Below are positions 34,132 through 43,698 of a stretch of 64,000 nt of DNA, piece after piece; position 1 is the first letter of the stretch, and the number at the start of each line of letters is the position of its first letter. A program made the position numbers and the translations under genes. The DNA comes from Pseudomonadota bacterium (GTDB lineage Bacteria > Pseudomonadota > Alphaproteobacteria > Rhizobiales > Pleomorphomonadaceae). The DNA is taken from positions 62,001 to 126,000 of the forward strand of contig JAEZHI010000039.1 in the NCBI GenBank assembly GCA_023436885.1, in the 5' to 3' direction. The notes below the pieces were generated by a model. That model was not told where the DNA came from and searched no databases. It worked only from the letters and a program-made list of their open reading frames with translations.

Positions 34132-37100
34132 TCAGCTGCAGCCGCTTGTCGAGCCGCAGGTGTCGCACTTCAGACAGGTTCCGTTACGGACCATGGTGAA
34201 GTTGCCGCATTCCGAGCAGGACTCGCCCTCGTAGCCCTTCATGCGGGCGTGGGCGACGCGCGTTGCGTAGTCGGGCTGGGCCTGCGTCGAGCCGACGGAA
34301 GCCGGTGCCGGTGCCTCTTCGGCATCGCGACGGAAGGCGGTGGCGGCCGAACCGCTGACGCCGGTCACCGCTGCGCTGGCGCGGGCCGTTGCGAAAGCCG
34401 AAACGCTGGCGCCAGTAGCACCGGCACTGGCCACGCCTTTGGGATCGGGCGTGGCCGACACCAGCTTCAGCTGCTTGCCGCGCACCAGACCCTTGGAGAC
34501 CACCGCCTCGCCACCGCGACCACTGGTATCACGCCCCTCGCCGCCCGACGGCTTCAGGTCGTCCGGCACCACATGGGCCAGCTCGTAACGGCCAAGGTAG
34601 GAGACGGCGAGCTCGCGGAACACATAGTCGAGGATCGAGGTGGCGTTCTTGATCATCTCGTTGCCCTGCACCATGCCCGCCGGTTCAAAGCGGGTGAAGG
34701 TGAAGGCGTCGACATATTCCTCGAGCGGCACGCCCCACTGCAGGCCGAGCGATACCGAGATGGCGAAGTTGTTGAGGAGAGCCCGGAGCGCCGAACCTTC
34801 CTTGTTCATGTCGATGAAGATCTCGCCGAGGCGGCCGTCATCATATTCGCCGGTGCGCAGGAACAGCGTGTGACCGCCGATCTTGGCCTTCTGGGTGTAG
34901 CCCTTGCGACGGGTCGGCAGCTTCTCCTGCTCGCGGTCGCGCACGTGCTTTTCGACGATGCGCTCGACGATCTTCTCGGAGATCAGCGCGGCGCGCGCGG
35001 CGGCCGGCAGGGCGGCCAGCGCCTCGGCGGCATCCTCGGCCTCGTCGTCCTCGTCGGCGAGCAGTTGTGAGTTCAGCGGCTGGCTGAGCTTGGAACCGTC
35101 GCGATAGAGGGCGTTGGCCTTGAGCGCCAGACGCCAGGACAGCATGTAGGCTTCCTTGCAGTCCTCGACGGTGGCGTCGTTCGGCATGTTGATGGTCTTG
35201 GAGATGGCACCCGAGATGAACGGCTGGGCGGCCGCCATCATGCGGATGTGGCTCTCGACCGACAGGAAGCGCTTGCCGATGCGGCCGCAGGGATTGGCGC
35301 AATCGAACACCGGCAGGTGCTCGGCCTTGAGGTGCGGCGCGCCTTCGAGCGTCATGGCACCGCAGACATGGGTGTTGGCGGCCTCGATGTCGGCCTTGGA
35401 GAAGCCGAGGTGGGCGAGCAGCTCGAAGGCCGGATCGTTCATCTGGGCATCGCTGACGCCGAGCTTCTTCATCTCGTCGTCGCCAAGCGTCCAGCGGTTG
35501 AACACGAACTTGATGTCGAAGGCGCTCTTGAGGCTGGCCTTCACCTTGTCGATGGCAGCGTCCGACATGCCCTTGGCGCGGAGCGAGCCAGGATTGACGG
35601 CCGGAGCCTGATCGATAGAGGCGTGGCCGACGGCATACGCCTCGATCTCGGCGATCTGGCTTTCAGAGTAGCCGAGCGTGCGCAGGGCTTCCGGCACGGC
35701 GCGGTTGATGATCTTGAAGTAGCCGCCGCCGGCCAGCTTCTTGAACTTCACCAGCGCGAAGTCGGGCTCGATGCCGGTGGTATCGCAGTCCATGACGAGG
35801 CCGATGGTGCCGGTCGGCGCGATCACCGAAACCTGGGCGTTGCGGTAGCCATGCTTCTCGCCGAGGGCGAGCGCCGCATCCCAGGATGCGACGGCGGCGT
35901 CGAGCAGCGGCTTGTCCTTGATCGAAGCGTGGTCGAGCGGCACCGGCAGCGTGTTGAGCTTCTCGTAGCCGGTCGCCTTGCCGTGGGCGGCGAGGCGATG
36001 GTTACGGATGACGCGCAGCATGTCCTGAGCGTTCTTCTTGTAGCCGGGGAACGGCCCAAGCTCCTTGGCCATCTCGGCCGAGGTGGCATAGGCGACACCG
36101 GTCATCACCGCGGTGATGGCACCGCAGATGGCGCGACCCTCGGCGCTGTCATAAGGAATGCCCGACGACATCAGGAGGCCGCCGATGTTGGCGTAGCCCA
36201 GACCAAGGGTGCGGAACTCGTAGGAGAGCTGGGCGATCTGGCGCGAGGGGAACTGCGCCATGGTCACCGAGGTCTCGAGCACCACCGTCCACAGGCGACA
36301 GACGTGCTTGAAGCCCTCGACGTCGAAGCTCTTGTCGGCGTTGAGGAATGGCAGCAGGTTGACTGAGGCGAGGTTACAGGCCGTGTCGTCGAGGAACATG
36401 TATTCCGAGCACGGATTGGACGCGCGGATCTCACCCGACTGCGGCGAGGTGTGCCAGTCATTGATGGTGGTGTGATACTGGATACCGGGATCGGCCGACG
36501 CCCAGGCGGCATAGCCGATCTTTTCCCAAAGGTCCGACGCTTCGAGCGTCTTGACGGTGCGGCCGTCCTTGCGGGCGGTCAGGTTCCACTTGCCGCCGGT
36601 CTCCACCGCGCGCAGGAAGGCGTCGGTGACACGCACGGAGTTGTTCGAGTTCTGGCCGGCAACCGTGAGATAGGCCTCGGAATCCCAGTCGGTGTCGTAG
36701 ACGGGGAATTCGAGCGAGGTGTAACCCTGCTTGGCGAACTGGATGACGCGGCGGATGTAGTTCTCCGGCACCAGCGCCTTCTTGGCGGCGCGCAGCTCAC
36801 GCTTGAGGCCGTGGTTCTTCTGCGGATCGAAGCGATCGTCGCCAGCAGCCGTCTCAGCGGTGATCGCAGCCATGATGGCGGTCAGGTGCTTGGAGCAAAT
36901 CTTGGAACCGGTGACCAGCGCCGCGACCTTCTGCTCTTCCTTGACCTTCCAGTTGATGTACTGCTCGATATCCGGATGATCGATGTCGACCACCACCATC
37001 TTGGCGGCGCGGCGCGTCGTGCCGCCCGACTTGATGGCGCCGGCAGCCCGGTCGCCGATCTTCAGGAAGCTCATCAGGCCTGACGACTTACCGCCGCCGG

Positions 37101-37836
37101 CCAGCTTCTCGCCCTCGCCGCGCAGCTTGGAGAAGTTGGAGCCGGTGCCGGAGCCGTACTTGAAGAGGCGCGCTTCGCGGACCCAGAGGTCCATGATGCC
37201 GCTTTCATTGACGAGATCGTCTTCGACCGACTGGATGAAGCAGGCATGCGGCTGCGGATGCTCGTAGGCGGAGGCAGAGCGGACCAGCTTGCCGGTCTTG
37301 AAGTCGACGTAGTGGTGACCCTGGCTCGGACCGTCGATGCCATAGGCCCAGTGCAGACCGGTGTTGAACCACTGCGGCGAGTTCGGGGCGACCCGTTGGG
37401 TGGCCAGCATGTAGCGGAGCTCGTCGTGGAAGGCGTGCGCGGCCTCTTCCGAAGAGAAATGACCGGCCTTCCAGCCCCAGTAGGTCCAGGTGCCGGCAAG
37501 ACGGTCGAACACCTGACGCGCGTCGGTCTCGCCGATGATGCGCTCGCCTTCCGGCAGCTTGGCAAGAGCCTCGTCGTCAGGCACGGAACGCCACAGCCAT
37601 GAGGGAACGGAATTCTCCTCGACGCGCTTCAGCGCTGCCGGCACACCGGCCTTGCGGAAATACTTCTGGGCGAGAATGTCGCTGGCCACCTGGCTCCAGG
37701 CAGCCGGCACGTGGATGTCGGCAGCGCGGAAGACAACGGATCCGTCAGGGTTACGGATCTCACTGACCGCCACACGGAACTCGATCCCGTCGTATGGCGA
37801 GTGCCCTTCCTTGGTAAAGCGCCGCTCGAACAACAT
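34132..37836 (-). CDS. nrdJ: Adenosylcobalamin-dependent ribonucleotide reductase (class II)
   Basis: A 1234-residue cytosolic enzyme reducing ribonucleotides to deoxyribonucleotides with a B12-generated radical. Visible features include the substrate-region sequence NPCSEYMFLDDTACNLASVN, ATP/effector-site regions and KLRGEGEKLAGGGKSSG. A C-terminal tail carries Cys pairs ESCSECGNFT and CLKCDTCGSTSGCS, which relay electrons from thioredoxin and may bind zinc. The length is that of the long alphaproteobacterial NrdJ. ATG 37836 is preceded by AAGGGG. It is a single-gene unit, ending at the island border. No nrdR box or B12 riboswitch was recognised upstream. Confidence 0.96.
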   Translation of the reverse strand: MLFERRFTKEGHSPYDGIEFRVAVSEIRNPDGSVVFRAADIHVPAAWSQVASDILAQKYFRKAGVPAALKRVEENSVPSWLWRSVPDDEALAKLPEGERIIGETDARQVFDRLAGTWTYWGWKAGHFSSEEAAHAFHDELRYMLATQRVAPNSPQWFNTGLHWAYGIDGPSQGHHYVDFKTGKLVRSASAYEHPQPHACFIQSVEDDLVNESGIMDLWVREARLFKYGSGTGSNFSKLRGEGEKLAGGGKSSGLMSFLKIGDRAAGAIKSGGTTRRAAKMVVVDIDHPDIEQYINWKVKEEQKVAALVTGSKICSKHLTAIMAAITAETAAGDDRFDPQKNHGLKRELRAAKKALVPENYIRRVIQFAKQGYTSLEFPVYDTDWDSEAYLTVAGQNSNNSVRVTDAFLRAVETGGKWNLTARKDGRTVKTLEASDLWEKIGYAAWASADPGIQYHTTINDWHTSPQSGEIRASNPCSEYMFLDDTACNLASVNLLPFLNADKSFDVEGFKHVCRLWTVVLETSVTMAQFPSRQIAQLSYEFRTLGLGYANIGGLLMSSGIPYDSAEGRAICGAITAVMTGVAYATSAEMAKELGPFPGYKKNAQDMLRVIRNHRLAAHGKATGYEKLNTLPVPLDHASIKDKPLLDAAVASWDAALALGEKHGYRNAQVSVIAPTGTIGLVMDCDTTGIEPDFALVKFKKLAGGGYFKIINRAVPEALRTLGYSESQIAEIEAYAVGHASIDQAPAVNPGSLRAKGMSDAAIDKVKASLKSAFDIKFVFNRWTLGDDEMKKLGVSDAQMNDPAFELLAHLGFSKADIEAANTHVCGAMTLEGAPHLKAEHLPVFDCANPCGRIGKRFLSVESHIRMMAAAQPFISGAISKTINMPNDATVEDCKEAYMLSWRLALKANALYRDGSKLSQPLNSQLLADEDDEAEDAAEALAALPAAARAALISEKIVERIVEKHVRDREQEKLPTRRKGYTQKAKIGGHTLFLRTGEYDDGRLGEIFIDMNKEGSALRALLNNFAISVSLGLQWGVPLEEYVDAFTFTRFEPAGMVQGNEMIKNATSILDYVFRELAVSYLGRYELAHVVPDDLKPSGGEGRDTSGRGGEAVVSKGLVRGKQLKLVSATPDPKGVASAGATGASVSAFATARASAAVTGVSGSAATAFRRDAEEAPAPASVGSTQAQPDYATRVAHARMKGYEGESCSECGNFTMVRNGTCLKCDTCGSTSGCS

Positions 37837-38499
37837 TGTTTAGCCCCTTGAAATTTGCCGGAAACACACCGCAGAGGCGTGCTCCATTGATCTTGTTTGG
37901 CCCATTTTAAGTCTGCAGGCGCGATTTGCCGAATGGCGGAGGAATCCGACCATTCGCCGGCTCCGCACTTCATCTAGTGCCCACATCCTTCAACTGGCCC
38001 CTACATGTAGGGTTCCGCCGATTCCGTAAATTAAGTGTTAACGCGTTTTCCCCAAACTTCGGAAGCTTTCAACAGCCTTCACTCCTCGGTCCGGATTTCA
38101 CGCTTCCATTTGTGATTCCGTCTTGACGGAGCTTTGCCGGCAACCGATTCGCCTGGGTGTTCCAAGCGTGGATGCGAAAGCAAATCAGGGCGGGTCACTG
38201 GAGTTGTCGGCAGCTTGTCCCACACCTCTGCAGGCTGAAAAGACTCACTGGCGGCATGAGGTGATATTAGCTCGCTCTACCGTCGGTCACAACATCATAT
38301 AGGCATTTTCGATCAATTTCACACCACATATAGATTTTTGAATTTTGATTACGCTTCTAGCGGTTAGATTTAGCACCCTTCAACCATATCGATTCAAGGG
38401 TTCTTGAGGCTTTTGTGGTCAGGTTGGAACCATTGCCAAACCGGTGTGCCAACCCTGGGAAGTGCGCACCTTCGTACCGAGTTCTGGAGCCTACACGTC
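37837..38499. other. Divergent promoter region of nrdJ and the receiver gene
   Basis: About 660 bases with no convincing gene. The part at 38270-38400 is AT-rich and probably carries the receiver-gene promoter. CATATAG occurs twice in this part. The in-frame extension of the receiver gene to 38404 is not supported. I see no clear operator for NrdR or other known regulators. Confidence 0.45.
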
Positions 38500-39222
38500 A
38501 TGACGCATCACGCCACCTATGCCGTTACCAACGAGCAGCTGGATGTCGTGGTGATCGACGACTCCAAGACCATGCAGGGCATCATCCGCTCGATGTTGAA
38601 CGCCATGAAGGTACGGCGGCTCAGGCTGTTCGACAGTACCGAGGCGGCACTGCATGCGATGTTGCATGAGCCACCGAACCTGATCATCTGCGAATGGCGG
38701 GCGGGCCTCGTCAGCGGCCATCAGCTGTTGCGCATGGTACGCGCCCGCTTCATGGAGCCGCTCTGCTACGTTCCCGTGATCATTCTGACCGCGACGCCGA
38801 CGCGGGCCATCGTGGATAAGGCCATGGCTGCGGGTGCAAACCTTATTGTCGTCAAGCCGATTTCTCCGGCCGTCCTGCAGGAACGCATCTCCTGGCTGCA
38901 GCGCGACCAGCGTGAGCTCGTTTTGGGACCGCGCGGATCTTTCGAGATCGAAGGCGTCCGCGAATCGATGATGGCCCAGAAGGAACGCGCAATGGCCGTT
39001 CGCAAGGCGGCGACCGCCAAGCCGATTCGCAGACCGGAAGCTCCGCCGCCGCCAGTCGTTCAGGAAATCCCCGAGCCGGATACGCTGGCCGCCGAGCAGT
39101 GGCAGGCGTTCTTGCGCACCAAGGAGCAGCTCGAACGCAAGGCTGGGCTCAGGCCTCCCGAAGAAGCGCCGGAGCAAAAGCAGCCTATCAATCCGGCTTG
39201 GGCGGCGCTCCGGCGGAGGTGA
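38500..39222 (+). CDS. Response-regulator receiver protein with Glu at the phosphoacceptor site
   Basis: A 240-residue protein with one receiver domain (about residues 14-130) and no DNA-binding output domain. The acidic pair is Asp20-Asp21 (VVIDDSKTM), the Thr is in IILTATPT and the Lys is Lys119 in VVKPIS. At the phosphoacceptor position the sequence is LIICEWRAGLVSG, so Glu65 replaces the normal Asp. The C-terminal 110 residues are Pro/Glu/Ala-rich and probably flexible. Start ATG 38500 has GGAG upstream. Glu mimics the phosphorylated state, so it may be constitutively active or a non-phosphorylatable scaffold. No histidine kinase is adjacent. Confidence 0.88.
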   Translation: MTHHATYAVTNEQLDVVVIDDSKTMQGIIRSMLNAMKVRRLRLFDSTEAALHAMLHEPPNLIICEWRAGLVSGHQLLRMVRARFMEPLCYVPVIILTATPTRAIVDKAMAAGANLIVVKPISPAVLQERISWLQRDQRELVLGPRGSFEIEGVRESMMAQKERAMAVRKAATAKPIRRPEAPPPPVVQEIPEPDTLAAEQWQAFLRTKEQLERKAGLRPPEEAPEQKQPINPAWAALRRR

Positions 39223-39342
39223 ACCTCGTTCCGTAAAAAGCCGAAGGCGGCTCTGGACAAGACCACCACAGCTCGCCATAGTCCGCGCAACTACGTGGAT
39301 GGCGAGGCCTGGAGCCGCGCCGATGCGATGGACTGAGAGATC

Positions 39343-39735
39343 ATGACGTTCAAGGAACTGCTGACCGAAGTCTTCACCTGGTGGAACGGGCAGACCCTCG
39401 GCACCCGCTTCTATACCTGGAGGAAGGGGCAGCGCGTCGGCGAGGATGAGCAGGGCAACGTCTATTACCAGACCAAGGGCGGTGTCCGCCGCTGGGTGAT
39501 CTACAAGGGCGAAGCCGATGCCTCGAAGATTCCGGCGGGCTGGCATGGCTGGATGCATCATCGTGTCGATGAGCCGCCGACCAACGAGCATTACCGGCCG
39601 CGCGAATGGCAGAAGCCGCATCAGCCGAACTTCACCGGCACTGCGGCAGCCTATCGTCCCAAGGGATCGCTTGCCTCGGCAGAAGGCCGTCCGGTGGTGA
39701 CCGGCGATTACGACGCCTGGACGCCCGGCTCCTGA
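39343..39735 (+). CDS. NADH:ubiquinone oxidoreductase subunit NDUFA12
   Basis: Supernumerary complex I subunit (B17.2 in mitochondria), 130 residues, shared by alphaproteobacteria and mitochondria. Diagnostic sequence: TWWNGQTLGTRFYTWRKGQR, VYYQTKGGVRRWVIYKGEA and PAGWHGWMHHRVDEPPT. A long Pro-rich tail ends in DAWTPGS. GAGAG precedes the ATG. It is followed by a strong terminator. It stands apart from the nuo operon, as usual in this group; closeness to DUF2155 and aat is the normal rhizobial neighbourhood. Confidence 0.95.
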   Translation: MTFKELLTEVFTWWNGQTLGTRFYTWRKGQRVGEDEQGNVYYQTKGGVRRWVIYKGEADASKIPAGWHGWMHHRVDEPPTNEHYRPREWQKPHQPNFTGTAAAYRPKGSLASAEGRPVVTGDYDAWTPGS

Positions 39736-39772
39736 CCAAGGGCCACGCTGGAAAGCGCACGACAGACCCGGA

Positions 39773-39800
39773 CGGGACGGATCGCACCGTCCCGTTTTTT
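39773..39800 (+). terminator. Rho-independent terminator after NDUFA12
   Basis: CGGGACGG (39773-39780) and CCGTCCCG (39787-39794) form an 8-bp stem with a six-base loop, followed by T6. It separates the NDUFA12 transcript from the nucleoside hydrolase gene. Confidence 0.9.
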
Positions 39801-39925
39801 ATTGGTTGCGGATAAGCGAGCCACAGCGAATGCGTTGTTGGCCCCACAGGCCGAAGCGGATAAGGTTGCGATTCAAATAGCTTAGTGGCCGCGCAACGTG
39901 GGCGGCGAACGGAGGAAATGCTCGG

Positions 39926-40870
39926 ATGTCTCCACGCTCGATTATCATCGATACCGATCCCGGTCAGGACGACGCCGTCGCCTTCATGCTGGCGCTCGCC
40001 TTTCCAGAGACATTCGACGTGCTCGGCATCACCACCGTCGCTGGCAACGTTGGCTTATCGAAGACCTCGGCCAACGCCTTGAAGCTGCTTGAGCTCGTCG
40101 GGCGAACGGACGTCCCGGTGTTTGCCGGCGCATCGGCTCCTTTCGCCGTCAAACTGGAGACCGCCGAATACGTACATGGTGAAACCGGCCTCAACGGCTG
40201 GACCTTTCCCGACCCGACGACTCCGCTCCGCCCGGAATTCGCACCTGACTTCATTGTCGATGCGGTGATGAGTCGGCCGGAAAAATCGGTGACGTTGCTT
40301 CCGCTCGGTCCGCTGACCAACGTCGCCCTGGCGATCGCCAAGGAGCCCCGCATTGCCACCCGCCTCGACAAGATCGTCCTGATGGGGGGCGCCAACATCG
40401 AAGGCGGCAACTCGACACCGGCCGCCGAGTTCAACATCTGGGTCGATCCGCACGCTGCCCAGCGCGTCTTCCGTTCGGGCGCCGAGATCGTCGTGATGTC
40501 CCTCGACGTCACCCACCAGGCACTGATCCGCAAGGCCTGGCTCGCCGAACTGGCTGCGCTCAAGCGTAAGGCTGCCGAAGCTTTCGTCGGGCTCTTGTCG
40601 TTTTACGAGCGCTTCGACGAGCGGAAGTATGGGTCGGATGGTGGCCCGCTGCACGATCCGACCACGGTTGCCTATCTGCTCAAGCCGGAGCTGTTCGAAG
40701 GCAAATTCGTCAATGTCGAGATTGAGACCACGCCCGGCCTCTGCTTTGGCCAGACCGTCGTCGATCGCTGGTCGGTGACCGATCGTCCCAAGAATGCCAC
40801 TTGGATCACCAAAATTGACGCTGCCGGATTCTTCGAACTGATTCTGGAAGCATTCCGGCGCCTGCCCTGA
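39926..40870 (+). CDS. Inosine/uridine-preferring nucleoside hydrolase
   Basis: Enzyme of 314 residues that cleaves the N-glycosidic bond of ribonucleosides for purine and pyrimidine salvage. The calcium-binding motif IIIDTDPGQDDAVAF at the N-terminus is diagnostic; NVALAIAKEP and the active-site loop VLMGGANIEGGNSTPAAEFN follow, as does HDPTTVAYLL with the catalytic-site His and metal Asp. No signal peptide, so cytosolic. GGAGG lies 10 bases before ATG 39926. Neighbours do not suggest a specific pathway. Base preference cannot be read from the sequence. Confidence 0.93.
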   Translation: MSPRSIIIDTDPGQDDAVAFMLALAFPETFDVLGITTVAGNVGLSKTSANALKLLELVGRTDVPVFAGASAPFAVKLETAEYVHGETGLNGWTFPDPTTPLRPEFAPDFIVDAVMSRPEKSVTLLPLGPLTNVALAIAKEPRIATRLDKIVLMGGANIEGGNSTPAAEFNIWVDPHAAQRVFRSGAEIVVMSLDVTHQALIRKAWLAELAALKRKAAEAFVGLLSFYERFDERKYGSDGGPLHDPTTVAYLLKPELFEGKFVNVEIETTPGLCFGQTVVDRWSVTDRPKNATWITKIDAAGFFELILEAFRRLP

Positions 40871-40960
40871 TAAGGGGATGCCAAGAGCTCGCCGCATTTG
40901 GCGTGTTGGGTGCCGCAAGGTGCCCGACGCTCACGTCGAGCCAACAGCCACGCCAGTCAG

Positions 40961-41581
40961 ATGCCATCCATGACGCTCAAGTTCATCGTTCCGCTTGCCG
41001 CCATCGGCCTGACGACCGCCCTCACCGGGCCGGCCGCAGCCGACAAGATCGCCAACAAGGTGGCGGTCTTCACCGGGCTCGACAAGATCACAGGCAGGAC
41101 CATCGATTTTGACGTCTATGTCGACGAAACCGTGCGTTTCGGTACCCTGCAGGTCACGCCAAAGGTTTGCTACAGCCGGCCGACCACCGAAGCTGCGGAG
41201 ACCGATGGCTATATCAACGTGGATGAAATCACGCTCGATAAGCAGATCAAACGCATCTTTTCCGGATGGATGTTCGCGGCAAGTCCGGGTCTCAATGCCG
41301 TCGAGCACCCGGTCTACGACGTGTGGCTCATCGGCTGCCGGATGGACAGTACAGTGCCGCCGCCTGTTGCCAGCAATGCCGACATACGGGTCGCCGTATC
41401 GAACCAGGCCGACAGCGGGGCTGGCAGCGTCGATGACGGAGAGCCGGTCGCCCTCACCTTCATTGATGGCATCCCGCTTCCGCCGCAAAAGCCGGCGGTA
41501 CCCAGCATGATGATGGAAGATGCGCCGGCGGAAACGCCAGCCGAAGGCGGGACCGGGACAGACGGACAGATTCTCGACTAA
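40961..41581 (+). CDS. DUF2155 periplasmic protein
   Basis: A 206-residue protein with a signal peptide (about residues 1-28, LTTALTGPAAA) followed by the DUF2155 core: AVFTGLDKITGRTIDFDVYV, VCYSRPTTEAAETD, IFSGWMFAASPGLNAVEHPVYDVW and a final Cys in LIGCRM. Two conserved Cys (VCYS, IGC) may form a disulfide. A low-complexity Pro/Glu tail follows. I chose ATG 40961; ATG 40970 is equally possible and no clear Shine-Dalgarno is visible. The family is restricted to alphaproteobacteria and found next to NDUFA12 and aat. Function unknown; probably periplasmic. Confidence 0.88.
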   Translation: MPSMTLKFIVPLAAIGLTTALTGPAAADKIANKVAVFTGLDKITGRTIDFDVYVDETVRFGTLQVTPKVCYSRPTTEAAETDGYINVDEITLDKQIKRIFSGWMFAASPGLNAVEHPVYDVWLIGCRMDSTVPPPVASNADIRVAVSNQADSGAGSVDDGEPVALTFIDGIPLPPQKPAVPSMMMEDAPAETPAEGGTGTDGQILD

Positions 41582-41652
41582 TCCGAGATCTTAGCTCGTA
41601 AGTTTTCATTGAAAATTATCAACGATTTGAATCATAATCCTGAGATGGCGCT

Positions 41653-42351
41653 TTAACTAGCACCTTGCGTTGGCGGGGTGGCCTCCGGTGCAGGCAGCCA
41701 ACTCAGCGCTTCCACTCCGCTGATCGAAGACGGCAAGGCATGGAAGTCACCTTGCGTCGCCAGGGCTGCCGCCAGTCGCTGACCATAGATACGCTTGGGT
41801 ATCTCGATCGTACCGAAGTGCGCGAGATGGTCGGTCACGAATTGCGTGTCGAGCAACCGATATCCACCTGCCCTGAGGCGGGCGATCAGGTGAACCAGAG
41901 CCACCTTGGAAGCGTCGGTCGCAGTCGAGAACATGCTCTCGCCGAAGAAGGCTCCGCCGATGGAGACCCCATAAAGACCGCCAACCAGCTCGCCATCCTT
42001 CCAGCTCTCCACGGTGTGACAATGCCCGCGACGGAACAGCTCACCGTAGAGTTTGCGGATTGTGGCGTTGATCCAGGTTTTTTCGCGCCCAGGAGCAGGA
42101 GCGGCGCAGCCGTCGATAACGCCGTAGAAGTTGGCGTCGACCCTCACTTCGAAGCCACCGTTGCGCACGGTGCGGGCCAAACGTCGGGGAATCCTGAAAC
42201 CGTCGAGCGGGATGATGCCGCGCCACTCGGGCTCGATCCAGAACAGGTTGGGATCATCGGCACTTTCGGCCATCGGGAACATACCGACGGCGTAGGCCTT
42301 CAGCAAAATGTCGGCCGTAAGCGTGGGAACGCTCGATGTCCGATCCGCCAT
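41653..42351 (-). CDS. aat: Leucyl/phenylalanyl-tRNA--protein transferase
   Basis: Enzyme of the N-degron pathway, 232 residues, transferring Leu or Phe from tRNA to N-terminal Arg or Lys of proteins destined for ClpAP. Hallmarks: YAVGMFPMAESADDPNLFW, WINATIRKLYGELFRRGHCH, VESWKDGELVGGLYGVSIG, FFGESMFS and LLDTQFVTDHLAHFGTIEIP. Start ATG 42351 has GGAGGAA upstream; an in-frame TTG at 42375 is less likely. It is convergent with the DUF2155 gene. Family identity is secure. Confidence 0.96.
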   Translation of the reverse strand: MADRTSSVPTLTADILLKAYAVGMFPMAESADDPNLFWIEPEWRGIIPLDGFRIPRRLARTVRNGGFEVRVDANFYGVIDGCAAPAPGREKTWINATIRKLYGELFRRGHCHTVESWKDGELVGGLYGVSIGGAFFGESMFSTATDASKVALVHLIARLRAGGYRLLDTQFVTDHLAHFGTIEIPKRIYGQRLAAALATQGDFHALPSSISGVEALSWLPAPEATPPTQGAS

Positions 42352-42464
42352 GTCCGCCGCTTCCTCCGTTCCCAAATCAAGTTTTATACAGTGCGTTTAT
42401 AAACCGTTTGGTCAGTTGTATAACCTAGATTATCGCCTACTGCATTGGCGACAGTGGGGACGAA

Positions 42465-43571
42465 ATGGGCGGCTTGCCGGGATACGAGATCGCAGTCATC
42501 TCGGATGCTACAGCCATTGCCACCCTCCTCGCAGCCCAGGGTTTCGACCGATCCCCCTTTCAATCCTCGAACTGGCTCAAGAGCTGGTTTGCGGTTTTCC
42601 AGCCAACCGAGACCGACTGCTTCGTCGGTCTGATCCGGAAATCGGATGGAGGACAACCACTCTTTATGCTGCCGCTCATTCGCGAGCGGTGCTGCGGCAT
42701 ACGCGTCCTGATCCCGCCGGATCGTGGCATCAGCGACTATCATTCCGCGCTGATCAGCCCCGAATTCGCGCCCGACCAAGCCACCATGAACCGGCTCTGG
42801 GGTGCACTGGTCGCGATGCTGCCGAAGGCGGACATGCTTGCGCTCGATCGCGTTCCGCCGGAATACGCGGCGCGGCTGGGCATCTCGCATCTCATGCGCG
42901 CTTCTGGATGCTCGTCACATTCTTTACCGATCGACACGGATTTTACCACGCTCCGCGAGCGCCGCTTTGATCCATCAACCGGGCGTCGGCTGGTCAAGAA
43001 CCGGCGCAAGCTTGAGAACAAGGGAAGCCTGACATTCGACTTCATCGCCGGGGCCGAGGCTCTGGCCGATCTCGATTGCCTCCTCGACTGGCGTCAGAAG
43101 CGTTTCCAGCACCTGATGAGCGAACAGGATGCCGCCATCCAGCGAACCTTCTACCGGCATCTGATCGAAGCGGGAACACTTGGCAAGGTCGGTCGGCTGC
43201 GCCTCGATGGCAAGCTGATCGCTGGCTGCCTCGCGCTTATTGAACAGGAGCGCATCCTCATCCTGACGATCGCCTACGACAAGGCTTTTTCCAACTGGGC
43301 TCCAGGCCTACTCGCCTTTGAGAGCTGTATTAAAGAGGCCGCCGAGCAGGGCTTGAAACTTTTTGACCTGACGATCGGCGATGAGTCCTACAAGCAGTTT
43401 TTCGGAACCGACTGCACCCGGCTTATGGAGCTCCGCCAACCCATGACGCTTCGCGGTCGGCTGGCTCTCGCCCTCCACGACCTCAAGCCCAAGGTCAAAT
43501 GTGTGCTGCAGCGGCTAGGCATCTTCGAATTCGTGCAGAAGCTCAGAGGAAAAAGACGCGGCAAAAGCTGA
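42465..43571 (+). CDS. GNAT-fold acetyltransferase (BioF2/CelD-like)
   Basis: A 368-residue cytosolic protein of the acetyltransferase 6 (CelD/BcsL-type) family. The N-terminal part contains FQSSNWLKSWFAVFQP. The middle has the typical Arg/Lys-rich stretch RRLVKNRRKLENKG, and the C-terminal GNAT domain includes GRLRLDGKLIAGCLALI and the family motif FDLTIGDESYKQFFG. Members are often linked to polysaccharide synthesis in rhizobia and Komagataeibacter. It is divergent from aat. GGGGAC precedes the ATG. Substrate is unknown; polysaccharide or lipid acylation is a plausible role. Confidence 0.85.
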   Translation: MGGLPGYEIAVISDATAIATLLAAQGFDRSPFQSSNWLKSWFAVFQPTETDCFVGLIRKSDGGQPLFMLPLIRERCCGIRVLIPPDRGISDYHSALISPEFAPDQATMNRLWGALVAMLPKADMLALDRVPPEYAARLGISHLMRASGCSSHSLPIDTDFTTLRERRFDPSTGRRLVKNRRKLENKGSLTFDFIAGAEALADLDCLLDWRQKRFQHLMSEQDAAIQRTFYRHLIEAGTLGKVGRLRLDGKLIAGCLALIEQERILILTIAYDKAFSNWAPGLLAFESCIKEAAEQGLKLFDLTIGDESYKQFFGTDCTRLMELRQPMTLRGRLALALHDLKPKVKCVLQRLGIFEFVQKLRGKRRGKS

Positions 43572-43698
43572 GCGCGACGGATAGGAATATCTTTTCCGAA
43601 CAACCGGTTGGGTAAAGTTCCGATCCCCCTGTACCGCTTTTGCTTTAGGCTTTCGCATGTCGAGTCGTGCCGTGCATGGCTCTGACAAGGAAGCGACC

